From contig NZ_JACICC010000012.1 of NCBI RefSeq assembly GCF_014195635.1, forward strand, positions 1-53,300: a stretch of 53,300 nt of DNA. Reading direction: 5' to 3'. The translations under genes and the position numbers were made by a program. This DNA comes from Pseudochelatococcus contaminans. GTDB taxonomy: Bacteria; Pseudomonadota; Alphaproteobacteria; Rhizobiales; Beijerinckiaceae. This document shows, in pieces, positions 35,195 through 43,974 of this stretch. Every line of letters begins with the position of its first letter. Position 1 is the first letter of the stretch. The notes below the pieces were generated by a model. The model made no database searches, was not told the origin of the DNA, and saw only the letters and a program-made list of their open reading frames with translations.

Positions 35195-36328
35195 TCAGCT
35201 CCCCAGAGCCGTGGCCGGATCGACCTTCATTGCCGCCCGTACGCCAAGACCCGAGGCGGCGATGCAGACGGCGAAGATGATCCCGGCCAGCACCATCACG
35301 TTGAACGGCTCCAGCACCACCCGGCGTGGGAAATAGTCCTTCACCGTCAGGATCAGCACGAGCCCGATCCCCCAGCCTGAAGCGCCGAGGATCAGCGCCT
35401 GCTGCACGATCAGCCCGATGATGGTGCGGTCGGGCGCGCCGATCAGCTTCAGTGTAGCGATCTGCTTCAGCTTCTCCATCGTCATCGTGTAGATGATGAG
35501 CGCGATCACCACCGCTGAAACACTGAGCAGGATGCCGAGAAACAGGCCGATTTGCCGCCGCGCCAGATCGACCACCGAGGAGACCAGAATGTCCTCTTGC
35601 TCGGCTTGCGTCAGGGCCGCCAGATGTTTCCACTGCCGCACGGTCGCGGTCAGCAATTCGACATCCGCGCCCGGCGCTAACCGTGCGATCACGGCCGCGA
35701 CCGAAGCGGACTTGACCGAAACGGTACCCCGCGCCGCCTGAACGCGCTGCGCTGCCGGGTCAAGCTCTGTCTGTAGCGCCATCGCGTCCGCCAGCGTGAT
35801 ATAGACCGCCGGATCGCCGCCCGCGTTCATTGCCCCTTCGACCAGCCCGACCACGATGAAGCGGTTGCGTCCGAGACGGATCGTCTCGCCGGTCAGAAGA
35901 CCAGTCTTGCGGTCTGCCACCAGTTCGAAATGGCTTGTGCCGATGCCGCGCCCCTCGGCGATGCGCTGCGGGCCGCCGGGATGTCCCGGTTCGTAGCCGA
36001 TGACGTAGAGCCGCAGCGAAGCGCCGGCATGGGCAGCCTCGATGTTCTGGAAATTGATCGCGCCGGCCTCAGTCACGCCGGGCATCCGCGCCACGGCGTC
36101 GCGCGTGGTCAGCGGGATGTTCGAGGCTTCGGCGAACGGCCCTTTAGTGCCGCTCTCGACCACCCAGACATCTGCTGCCGGCGCCTTCACCACCGCCAGC
36201 GCATCGGCGACAAGGCCGTTATAGATGCCGATCATCGACAGCACGACTGTCATCAAGAGCCCCAGCCCGAAACAGGTGAGGACGAAGCGGAACAGTCCGT
36301 GGCGTATATCCTTGAGGGCAAGGTTCAT
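35195..36328 (-). CDS. FtsX-like ABC permease (DevC type)
   Basis: This is 377 residues. Hydrophobic helix 1 (about 12-35), a large periplasmic domain, and three C-terminal helices (about 255-285, 305-335, 345-370) give the FtsX/MacB permease topology. The start ATGA overlaps the stop of the adaptor gene. It probably passes substrate or mechanical force from ATPase to adaptor. The DevC-like branch exports glycolipids in cyanobacteria; the substrate here is unknown. Confidence 0.88.
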   Translation of the reverse strand: MNLALKDIRHGLFRFVLTCFGLGLLMTVVLSMIGIYNGLVADALAVVKAPAADVWVVESGTKGPFAEASNIPLTTRDAVARMPGVTEAGAINFQNIEAAHAGASLRLYVIGYEPGHPGGPQRIAEGRGIGTSHFELVADRKTGLLTGETIRLGRNRFIVVGLVEGAMNAGGDPAVYITLADAMALQTELDPAAQRVQAARGTVSVKSASVAAVIARLAPGADVELLTATVRQWKHLAALTQAEQEDILVSSVVDLARRQIGLFLGILLSVSAVVIALIIYTMTMEKLKQIATLKLIGAPDRTIIGLIVQQALILGASGWGIGLVLILTVKDYFPRRVVLEPFNVMVLAGIIFAVCIAASGLGVRAAMKVDPATALGS

Positions 36329-37470
36329 GGCGTGGTCCTGGTCCGCGCCCGCCGCCCCTCGGTCGCGCCTTGCGGTATCCGGGCGACGATGGCGGCATCG
36401 TCCGGCAGGCTGCCCGTGACTTCGACCCGGCCCCGATCGTCGCGCGCGCCGAAGGACAGTTCGACCTGCTCCAGCCGTCCGTCCCGCACCAGCCAGACCC
36501 GGCCGCGATGCCCGTCGAAACCGGTGATCGCCACCTCCGGCACCATCAGCGCACTGTTGCGGTTGCCGGTGGTGATGCGCACCTCGGCCTGCTCGCCGAG
36601 ATACAGCGGTTGGGGGCAGTCTGTGCAGGTCAGCCAGATTCGGCGTTCCTCATTCACCCGGTCGCTTTCAAGCCCGATGCGGGCGATACTGCCTTGGAAC
36701 TCAGCCTGCGGCTGCGAGCGCAGCCGGATCGTGCCGGGCTGGCCAAGCGCAAGCTGGCCGGCGCGCTCCTCATCGACATAGGCCTGTATCCAGACGGTTT
36801 CCGGGGCGATCAGGGTGAAGATCGGATCGCCGGCCCGTACCACCGTTCCCGCTTCGGCATGGCGCGTGACGATCACCGCGTCATAGGGTGCGCTCAGCCG
36901 ATGACGGGCGAGAAGGACATTCTCCTGTTGCAGGGCTGCCGCAGCGTCCGCGCCCTGAGCACGGATCACTGCCACATCCGCCTCGGCAACCGCAAGATCG
37001 GCACGGGCCACATCCTCGTCGCGCTGCGCTTCCTCGGCGCGCTGGATCGAGGTCACATCGCGCTGCGCCAATCCCTGCTGACGCTGATTTGCCGCCTGGC
37101 GCTGCGCCAGAACGGTACTGGCACGCGCCACCGTTGCCTCGGCGCGGGCGAGGGCGGCGACATTGGCCTCGACCGCGGCGCGGGCGCGGGCGGTGCGCGC
37201 TTCCTGCTCGGCTGGATCGAGGGTCGCCAGTTCCTGCCCCCTGACTACCCGGTCCCCGACGTCGGCGGCCAGCCCGGTCAGGGCAGCCCCGACCTCGAAT
37301 CCCACCCGGCTGAGAATCCGCGCCTCGACCGAACCGAGGCCGTAGATGCGCAGGGCCACATCCTGCTCGGCCTGCACCACGTTGACCGTGAGCGGCCGCT
37401 CGGTGAGGAACAGCACCCCCGCGCCCAGCACCAGAACCGCCGCCGCACCGAACATCCACCGACGCCCCAT
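36325..37470 (-). CDS. HlyD/RND-type periplasmic adaptor protein
   Basis: This is 381 residues. A short N-terminal anchor (about 6-23) is followed by a biotinyl-lipoyl-like segment, a long coiled-coil hairpin rich in Arg/Ala/Gln (about 90-180), the second lipoyl half and a beta-barrel domain. This is a membrane-fusion protein for tripartite efflux. GGAGG precedes the ATG at 37470. It lies four bases after the TetR gene stop, so all five genes of the block form one operon under TetR control. An outer-membrane channel is not encoded nearby. Confidence 0.9.
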   Translation of the reverse strand: MGRRWMFGAAAVLVLGAGVLFLTERPLTVNVVQAEQDVALRIYGLGSVEARILSRVGFEVGAALTGLAADVGDRVVRGQELATLDPAEQEARTARARAAVEANVAALARAEATVARASTVLAQRQAANQRQQGLAQRDVTSIQRAEEAQRDEDVARADLAVAEADVAVIRAQGADAAAALQQENVLLARHRLSAPYDAVIVTRHAEAGTVVRAGDPIFTLIAPETVWIQAYVDEERAGQLALGQPGTIRLRSQPQAEFQGSIARIGLESDRVNEERRIWLTCTDCPQPLYLGEQAEVRITTGNRNSALMVPEVAITGFDGHRGRVWLVRDGRLEQVELSFGARDDRGRVEVTGSLPDDAAIVARIPQGATEGRRARTRTTP

Positions 37471-37473
37471 GGC

Positions 37474-38070
37474 CTAATCCTCCTTCGCGGCCAGAAGCCG
37501 CAATTGCACGTCAAGGAGTCGGGTCCCTTCCTCGATCAGGGAAAAGTTGCGCGCGCCGAGCGACCAGCGGATCGCCATGCCTTGCACCAGCGAGGTCAGA
37601 AGCACGGCGGCGTCCTCAGGGGCGACTTCCCGGCGCAGGGAACCGGCTGCTTGACCGCGCGCCAGTTCGGCCACGATCAGCCCCTGAAACTTCATCAGCA
37701 GGCCTCGAAAGGCCGCGCGCAAATCCTCATTGCCGACATTCAGCTCGCGCGAGAACAGCAGCATCGGCAGCGCCGGTGTGGAAACAATCTGCCCCAGTTG
37801 CGCGCCCACCAGCGCCGTGACCCGGTCGATGGGGCCATCAGTCCCAGTCATGGCCCGTTGCCAGGCTATTGCCAGTTCCCCGGCCACATGATCCGCCACG
37901 GCAAGCCACATCGCGGCCTTGGTGGGGAAATGCCGGAACAGGGCCGCCTGACTGACGCCCACGGCCGCTGCGGCAGCACCTGTCGTCACCCGATCCGGCC
38001 CGATCCGATCGGCCAGGTCGAGGACGGCCGCGACGATTTCGGCCTTGCGCAATTCCGCGGATTTTCGCAT
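37474..38070 (-). CDS. TetR-family regulator of the ABC export operon
   Basis: This is 198 residues. The N-terminal helix-turn-helix (VTTGAAAAAVGVSQAALFRHFPTKAAMW) is typical and the all-helical ligand domain follows. It is the first gene of the operon. A 22-base imperfect palindrome (38080-38101) begins nine bases upstream of its start, so autorepression with release by a toxic substrate is likely. The ligand is unknown. Confidence 0.9.
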   Translation of the reverse strand: MRKSAELRKAEIVAAVLDLADRIGPDRVTTGAAAAAVGVSQAALFRHFPTKAAMWLAVADHVAGELAIAWQRAMTGTDGPIDRVTALVGAQLGQIVSTPALPMLLFSRELNVGNEDLRAAFRGLLMKFQGLIVAELARGQAAGSLRREVAPEDAAVLLTSLVQGMAIRWSLGARNFSLIEEGTRLLDVQLRLLAAKED

Positions 38071-38079
38071 AAGGTACCT

Positions 38080-38101
38080 AGTAAGTGAGCAATCACATAC
38101 T
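38080..38101 (-). promoter_or_regulatory. Probable TetR operator
   Basis: AGTAAGTGA-GCAA-TCACATACT: nine-base arms with a single mismatch about a four-base centre, immediately upstream of the TetR gene. Size and position fit a TetR dimer-of-dimers site. Confidence 0.7.
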
Positions 38102-38220
38102 TAAGTGGAGCAATGATCGTGGTCAAGCTTTTCTGACGGGCAAAGCGAACGCGCGGTGTTGCAGGCAAGATGGCGACAAGCTGCCGGCAATGGGAGCAGG
38201 CTTGGAAGGGGTGATCCTTC

Positions 38221-39144
38221 ATGGATGCACAGAACCAGAACTGGGACGATCTGCGCTTCTTTCTCGCTGTGGCCCGGGCGGGCACGCTGTCTGGCGCAGC
38301 GCGCAGCCTTGGCGTAACGCACTCGACCGTGTTTCGCCGTCTCGGCGCCTTCGAGGAACGTCTGGGCGTTCGGCTCTTCGAGCGGTTGCCGGACGGCTAT
38401 GCGCTGACGGGCGCCGGAGAGGCCATGCAGGAGACCGCCGTCCGGATCGACGAGGAAATTATCGCCCTGTCGCGTCAGGTGACCGGACAGGACCAGCGCC
38501 TGAGCGGGCTTATCCGCATCACAGCTATCGATATGCTGGCGATCGGGTTATTGCCGCCGCATCTGGCGGCCTTCCATGCAGCGCAGCCAGGGATCGAATT
38601 GGAAGTGATCGTTTCGGACACTCCCCTGGACCTGACCCGACGCGAGGCCGATGTCGCACTGCGCATCGGCAACACGCCGCAGGAAACATTGGTCGGCCGG
38701 CGCGTCGGCCGACTGGCATTCGGAGCCTATGTCTCGGCGGAACGCGCCGCTCACGGACTCGATGACGATCTTGCCGGCAATGACTGGATCGGCTTCGGCC
38801 GGTCACATGGAGCGATTGGCCATCAGTTGGCGGATTGGCTGCCGACGGTGCGGCCGATTTACCGGACCAATTCGATCTCGGCTGCGATTGCCGCGGCAAG
38901 GGCCGGAATCGGCCTTGCGCCACTGCCTTGCGCCGTGGCCGACCGCACGCCCGACCTCGTCCGCATCGCCATGTTTCCGGAAGATTTCCGGCTCGATCTG
39001 TGGCTGCTGACCCATGAGGATCTGCGCAACACTGCCCGTATCCGCGCCTTCATGGATTTCATGGCCGACGCGCTCGCTGCTGACGCCGATCTTCTGGAGG
39101 GTCGCCGGCCACAGGCGGGTCCTCCCCGGACAACCACGGCATGA
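38221..39144 (+). CDS. LysR-family transcriptional regulator
   Basis: This is 307 residues. Winged helix-turn-helix residues 10-65 (GTLSGAARSLGVTHSTVFRRLGAFE), then the effector-binding domain with a C-terminal polar tail. The subgroup resembles regulators that repress or activate alongside short neighbouring genes. It is divergent from the TetR operon by 150 bases and transcribed towards the chromate transporter 186 bases away. No clear T-N11-A dyad was found at either end, so its target is uncertain. Confidence 0.88.
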   Translation: MDAQNQNWDDLRFFLAVARAGTLSGAARSLGVTHSTVFRRLGAFEERLGVRLFERLPDGYALTGAGEAMQETAVRIDEEIIALSRQVTGQDQRLSGLIRITAIDMLAIGLLPPHLAAFHAAQPGIELEVIVSDTPLDLTRREADVALRIGNTPQETLVGRRVGRLAFGAYVSAERAAHGLDDDLAGNDWIGFGRSHGAIGHQLADWLPTVRPIYRTNSISAAIAAARAGIGLAPLPCAVADRTPDLVRIAMFPEDFRLDLWLLTHEDLRNTARIRAFMDFMADALAADADLLEGRRPQAGPPRTTTA

Positions 39145-39329
39145 TTCATCCGTTATCTCTCTTGCGGGGCGCGGTCCTGTGGACACCGCTTGCGATGCTG
39201 ATGGAGCAACAAGGCGCGCGCTTCGGCAGTCACCAGTCTGTTCCATTGCTCCAATACAGGGACAATGTCGGATGCGTCTTCTCATAGCGCCTGGCAGGCC
39301 CCTGAAATCGCGAGCATCACGGAGACATC

Positions 39330-40565
39330 ATGCCCGCCAATGACACGCTGAATGTTATGCCTCAGCGCCAACGACAAGGAACGCCCGGCGAGGTTCTGGC
39401 CGCCTTCCTGAAACTGGGCCTCACCTCCTTCGGTGGACCGATCGCGCATCTGGGCTATTTCCGCGAGGAATTCGTCGCCCGGCGCGGCTGGATCGAGGAT
39501 CGTGGCTATGCCGATCTGGTCGCGCTATGCCAATTCCTTCCGGGACCAGCATCCAGCCAGGTCGGCTTTGCATTGGGCTTGCAGCGTGCCGGACCGGTGG
39601 GTGCGCTGGCTGCCTGGGTGGCGTTTACCTTGCCTTCCGCCCTGCTGCTGCTGTTGTTCGCGCTCGGAGCGGGGGCGTTTTCAGGCCCGCTTGGCATCGG
39701 GGTGCTCCACGGGTTGAAACTGGTGGCGGTGGCCATCGTGGCGCAGGCGGTCTGGGGGATGGCGCGCACGCTCTGCCCCGACCGCTCACGCCAGACGATC
39801 GCGCTCGCCGCCGTCCTGATGGTGGTGCTGATCGGGGGCGCGACGGGCCAGGTGGGTGCAATTCTGCTCGGTGGACTTGCCGGGCTCTGGCTTTGCCGGG
39901 ACACGGCGGGAGAGACGGGTGAAGCGCTGCCCTTCCCGGTCTCGCGACAGGCGGGGATAGTCGCGCTGGCCCTGTTCTTCATCCTGATCTTCGGCCTACC
40001 GCTGGCGGCGGCGCTGTTTCCCGCGCAGGGATTGGCGGTGATCGACGCGTTCTATCGCGCCGGTGCTCTGGTATTCGGTGGCGGCCATGTGGTCCTGCCT
40101 TTGCTGGAAGCCGAAGTGGTTCGCCCGGGCTGGGTCACGCCCGATGCGTTCCTGGCCGGCTATGGCGCGGCCCAGGCGGTGCCGGGGCCGCTATTCACCT
40201 TCGCCGCCTATCTCGGCATGCTGCTCGAACCCGGCCCGAACGGGATCGCCGGCGCGACGCTCGCCCTTCTTGCGATCTTCCTGCCGGGCTTCCTGCTGCT
40301 TGTCGGCGCGCTGCCGTTCTGGAACACACTGCGCGCACGCTCCGGCGTGCGGGCGCCGATGGCAGGCGCGAACGCTGCGGTGGTCGGCATTCTGGGCGCT
40401 GCGCTCTACGATCCGCTCTGGATCAGCGCGATCGGTTCGCCCCGCGACTTTGCGCTGGCGCTGACCTGTTTCGTGGCCTTGATGAGCTGGAGATTCCCGC
40501 CCTGGCTCGTGGTGCTGATCGCGGCTGCCGGCGGCGCGATTCTGGAGGTAAGCTCAATGTCATAA
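39330..40565 (+). CDS. chrA: Chromate transporter (CHR family)
   Basis: This is 411 residues with ten to twelve hydrophobic helices and two homologous CHR halves. The first begins FLKLGLTSFGGPIAHLGYFR, the family signature, and the second has GGGHVVLPLLE and GWVTPDAFLAGYGAAQAVPGP. This is the long, bidomain ChrA form, exporting chromate by proton-driven antiport. The stop TAA overlaps the next ATG by one base (TAATG), coupling it to a P1B-4 ATPase. The frame at 39330 is preceded by a weak GGAGA. Confidence 0.93.
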   Translation: MPANDTLNVMPQRQRQGTPGEVLAAFLKLGLTSFGGPIAHLGYFREEFVARRGWIEDRGYADLVALCQFLPGPASSQVGFALGLQRAGPVGALAAWVAFTLPSALLLLLFALGAGAFSGPLGIGVLHGLKLVAVAIVAQAVWGMARTLCPDRSRQTIALAAVLMVVLIGGATGQVGAILLGGLAGLWLCRDTAGETGEALPFPVSRQAGIVALALFFILIFGLPLAAALFPAQGLAVIDAFYRAGALVFGGGHVVLPLLEAEVVRPGWVTPDAFLAGYGAAQAVPGPLFTFAAYLGMLLEPGPNGIAGATLALLAIFLPGFLLLVGALPFWNTLRARSGVRAPMAGANAAVVGILGAALYDPLWISAIGSPRDFALALTCFVALMSWRFPPWLVVLIAAAGGAILEVSSMS

Positions 40566-42643
40566 TGGAAAGGAATAGCGACCAGGAACCTGATCGACCG
40601 GACAGATCGCCAGCCCATCCGGCGCATCATCGCCGGTCTCCCCAGCCACTGCCGCCGTCGCGGCACAGCCAGGAACACAAATTGCAAATCGATCTTTCTT
40701 CCGACCGCTTCATGACAGCATTGACCGGCATCACGCTTGCCGGGATGGCGCTTGCAACTGTCGATGCCTTTTTGAGCCCCGGTCTATGGGGACCGGTCGG
40801 CCTCGTGCTGGTCTATCTGGCCGGTGGTGTGCCGACGGCGGTTCGGGCCCTGACCACGCTCTGGCGTGAGCGGATCCTCGACATCGATCTTTTGATGATC
40901 GTGGCAGCCCTTGCTGCCGCTGCGGTCGGCGCCGCGCTTGAAGGGGCAGTGCTGCTGACGCTGTTCAGTCTCTCAACCACGTTGGAGCAGCGGGCGATGG
41001 GCCGGGCGCGCCATGCGGTCGAGGCGCTGATGGCGCTGCGCCCCGACACCGCGCTGAGACGCGACCCAGAGGGCGCCGTCACGGAAGTTCCGGTGGGCGA
41101 TCTCGTGGCCGGCGATCTGGTGGTGCTGCGGCCCGGCGCGCGGGTGCCGGCCGATGGCGAGGTGGCGGAAGGGGAAGGCTCGCTCGATGAGGCGACGATC
41201 ACAGGCGAATCGATGCCGGTCGGCAAAAGCCCGGGTGCTAAGGTGTTTGAGGCCACGGTGAACCTCAACGCCGTGCTGGTGGTCCGCGTCACCCGCCCGG
41301 TCGCGGAAAGCACGGTGGCGCGGATGATCGAACTGGTGACAGAGGCACAGGCCGCACGCGCTCCGTCCGAACGGTTCAGCGCCTGGTTCGGCCAGCGCTA
41401 CACCATCGCGGTGCTGGTGGGTGCGGTGCTTGCTTTGGCGATATTCCTCGCGCTTGGCTGGACGATGCAGGATGCGCTTTATCGCGCCGCGACGCTGCTT
41501 GTCGCGGCCAGCCCCTGCGCGGTGGTGATATCGGTCCCGGCCGCGATCCTCTCGGCATTGGCGGCGGCCGCGCGCGGCGGCGTGCTGTTCAAGGGCGGCG
41601 CGGCGCTGGAGACGCTGGCCGATGTCGATATCTTCGCCTTCGACAAGACCGGTACGCTGACAACAGGCAAGGCCGAGGTGACACAGGTGGTGGCGTCGGA
41701 AACGGGAGCACAGGCCGAAGAGCGGTTCCTGTCATTGATCGCGGGTCTCGAGGCGCATTCCGAACATCCAATTGCCGATGCGATCCGCCGCCACATCGAC
41801 GAAAAAGGCATAACCGCCGCCGTGGTGCGCGATGTGGAAACCGTGCCCAGTGAGGGGATTACGGGGGAGGATGCCGTGGGCCCGCTCTGGGCCGGCAATC
41901 CGCGCATGGCCGCGCGCATGGGCGCATCGCTCGACGCACCCGAATTTGCGCAGCTGACGGACGGCAGCCAGACCGTGGTGTGGCTGGGGCGGGGAGATCG
42001 GGTCTATGGCGCGCTCACCGTCGCCGACCGTCCGCGCGCGACCTCGGCCGCGGGGTTGGCTGCGCTCAGAGCGGCTGGGGTGGGCACCATCGCCATGATG
42101 ACCGGCGACCGGCGCTCTGTCGGCTTGCGGATCGCCGCGGAGCTCGGACTGGAAGCAAAACATGTCCATGCCGATCTGCTGCCTGAAGACAAGGTCCGGC
42201 TGGTGGGCGAACTGGCGAGGAATGGGAAAGTCGCCTTTGTCGGCGACGGGGTGAACGACGCCGCCGCGCTGGCGCGCGCCGATGTCGGCATCGCCATGGG
42301 CGCGGCGGGCAGCGATGTCGCGTTGCAGGCGGCCGATGTCGCGCTGTTGTCGGAGGACATGGCCCGGCTTGCCGCCGCGCATCGGCTGGCGCGGCGCACC
42401 CACCGGATTATCCGCCAGAATCTGATTTTCGCCATCGGCATGATGCTGCTTCTGGTCGCCTCGAGCCTGTTCTTCGCCCTGCCTCTGCCGCTCGCGGTCG
42501 TCGGACACGAAGGCGGCACGGTGCTGGTGGTGCTGAACGGCCTCAGGCTACTCGCCGACCCGATCCGGGCGCGCAGTGCGGCCTCACTGCGACGCCAATC
42601 CAACGCCGGCCCTGTAGAGCCTTCATACCAGTCAGGGGTTTGA
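40565..42643 (+). CDS. P1B-4-type metal ATPase (Co/Zn/Fe)
   Basis: This is 692 residues. A His-rich N-tail (HPAHHRRS, RHSQEH) replaces a classical metal-binding domain. The metal site of the P1B-4 group is complete: SPC (S316-C318) and HEGGT (H648-T652) in the last membrane segment. TGES, DKTGT and GDGVND are intact. Family members export Co(II), Zn(II) or Fe(II). It is translationally coupled to chrA, an unusual pairing of oxyanion and cation pumps. No dedicated regulator is adjacent. Confidence 0.92.
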   Translation: MERNSDQEPDRPDRSPAHPAHHRRSPQPLPPSRHSQEHKLQIDLSSDRFMTALTGITLAGMALATVDAFLSPGLWGPVGLVLVYLAGGVPTAVRALTTLWRERILDIDLLMIVAALAAAAVGAALEGAVLLTLFSLSTTLEQRAMGRARHAVEALMALRPDTALRRDPEGAVTEVPVGDLVAGDLVVLRPGARVPADGEVAEGEGSLDEATITGESMPVGKSPGAKVFEATVNLNAVLVVRVTRPVAESTVARMIELVTEAQAARAPSERFSAWFGQRYTIAVLVGAVLALAIFLALGWTMQDALYRAATLLVAASPCAVVISVPAAILSALAAAARGGVLFKGGAALETLADVDIFAFDKTGTLTTGKAEVTQVVASETGAQAEERFLSLIAGLEAHSEHPIADAIRRHIDEKGITAAVVRDVETVPSEGITGEDAVGPLWAGNPRMAARMGASLDAPEFAQLTDGSQTVVWLGRGDRVYGALTVADRPRATSAAGLAALRAAGVGTIAMMTGDRRSVGLRIAAELGLEAKHVHADLLPEDKVRLVGELARNGKVAFVGDGVNDAAALARADVGIAMGAAGSDVALQAADVALLSEDMARLAAAHRLARRTHRIIRQNLIFAIGMMLLLVASSLFFALPLPLAVVGHEGGTVLVVLNGLRLLADPIRARSAASLRRQSNAGPVEPSYQSGV

Positions 42644-42650
42644 CCGGATG

Positions 42651-42775
42651 ACGGCAATCCCGCTCGAAACGCGCGTAGATGAGGAAACCGATCGATCTTC
42701 AGCAGGTGTCGATTGCCGGTCAAGAACCTGTAGTGCGAATGGCGACCGAAGGCGGCGATGACCATGCCAAGCAAC
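42651..42775 (-). pseudogene. DUF924 3'-end remnant
   Basis: The minus strand reads VIAAFGRHSHYRF followed by a degenerate stretch with IDRFPHLRAF. By eye this matches the end of the intact DUF924 protein at 48129-48773 (VIAAFGRHPHRNQVLG ... FPHDRAFQA). The nucleotide sequences also align (a shared GGCGGCGATGACC run among others). It is a decayed, partial second copy, lying between the P1B-4 ATPase and the SDR gene. Confidence 0.55.
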
Positions 42776-42902
42776 AAGAGAACAATTCTCTCCGACAAAA
42801 CGCGGTTCTTCCAGACGGAACCATTCCGCTGGAGAGAAAAATTCTCACAAGGCCGTTTCCCGGTGTGGGCGCTTCTGAACGTTCGCGATTTGGCAGGCGG
42901 CT

Positions 42903-43682
42903 TTATCGATAGACGATACCGCCATCGGTCAGGATCGACTGTCCCGTGATGTAGTCGGAATCGGCGCCCGCGAGGAAGGCGACCAACGCTGCCACGTCCT
43001 CCGGTGTCTGCGCGCGGCCCAAAGCGATGCCCTCGACGTATTTCTTGTAGGTTTCGCCCTTCGGCGTTCCGGTGATCTCGGAAAAGCGCTCGTCGATCTC
43101 CACCCACATGTCGGTGCCGACGATGCCGGGGCAGTAGGCGTTCACCGTGATGCCCGCGCTGGCATATTCCTTGGCGGCGGCTTGCGTCAGCGCACGCACG
43201 GCGAACTTGGTTGCCGAATAGACGCCGAGCATGGCGAAGCCGTCATGTCCGGCAATCGAGCAGGCATTGATGATCTTGCCCTTCTGACCTCGATCCTTGA
43301 ATTTCTGCGAAGCCGCCTGGATGCCCCAGAGCACGCCGTCGACATTGATCCGGAAGATCAGGTCCATGTCCTCGGGCGTGACGTCGGCGATCGGCTTGAC
43401 CTGGGCGATGCCGGCATTGTTGACCATGACGTCGAACCCGCCGAGTTGCTTCTCTGCATGGTCGATGGCGGCGTAGACTTCGTCGCGCTTGCTGACATCG
43501 GCGACGACGGTGGCGGCCTTGCGTCCGAGCGCTTCGACTTCCTTGCGAACGGAGTCGAGCTTATCGGCCTTGACGTCGGCCAGCGCGAGATCAGCGCCTT
43601 CCTTTGCAAGCCGCAGCGCAATACCGCGTCCGATCCCTTGGCCAGCGCCGGTTACCAAAATGACTTTGCCATTCAACGACAT
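42903..43682 (-). CDS. budC: Acetoin (diacetyl) reductase, SDR family
   Basis: This is 259 residues with the classical SDR pattern: [10 protein letters not shown] cofactor loop, NNAGIA, catalytic S-YSATK (about S143, Y156, K160) and C-terminal [13 protein letters not shown]. The sequence closely resembles meso-butanediol dehydrogenase/acetoin reductase (BudC), interconverting acetoin and 2,3-butanediol with NADH. AGGAGAAAA precedes the ATG. It is divergent from an FAD disulfide reductase. A metabolic or aldehyde-detoxifying role in a metal-stress island is plausible. Confidence 0.85.
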   Translation of the reverse strand: MSLNGKVILVTGAGQGIGRGIALRLAKEGADLALADVKADKLDSVRKEVEALGRKAATVVADVSKRDEVYAAIDHAEKQLGGFDVMVNNAGIAQVKPIADVTPEDMDLIFRINVDGVLWGIQAASQKFKDRGQKGKIINACSIAGHDGFAMLGVYSATKFAVRALTQAAAKEYASAGITVNAYCPGIVGTDMWVEIDERFSEITGTPKGETYKKYVEGIALGRAQTPEDVAALVAFLAGADSDYITGQSILTDGGIVYR

Positions 43683-43974
43683 GATTTTCTCCTACAGAAA
43701 GTCGGCCAATCCTGTGCAGCCAGCATGTTCCCTTTCCGGGCAATACAGCCGGAGCAGAACCCACTCCACTCCATGATCCCGGCCCATTTTAAGGCCGTGG
43801 CCTGGAAATGATGCGACGGCACGGATACTGGCAGTAAGGCCACCTCAAGGGGCCGCCCGCAAAAGCAACAGTAATTGTTCGACCCCGCAAGAGTATGACA
43901 TGATTCCGCATATATGTCCGAGCGCCATATTTTCATCGTGCGGTGAGTCGCTGTTGCAGAAGGATACGTAGTTG

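Noticed and set aside
36370-38088. 572-residue plus-strand open frame opposite the HlyD and TetR genes
   Set aside because: Shadow frame; composition is Arg/Gly/His-rich without domains.
38096-38106. A further CTTAAG hexamer upstream of the TetR gene
   Set aside because: Single hexamer without a second half-site at 11 bases; it belongs to the TetR palindrome flank.
39145-39329. Inverted repeat TGGAGCAA...TTGCTCCA before chrA
   Set aside because: Loop of about 35 bases and no T-run or regulator context; too weak to call a terminator or operator.
43673-43936. 87-residue minus-strand frame with CxxC-like pairs upstream of the SDR gene
   Set aside because: Overlaps the SDR start and its ribosome site; no domain or conserved spacing recognised.
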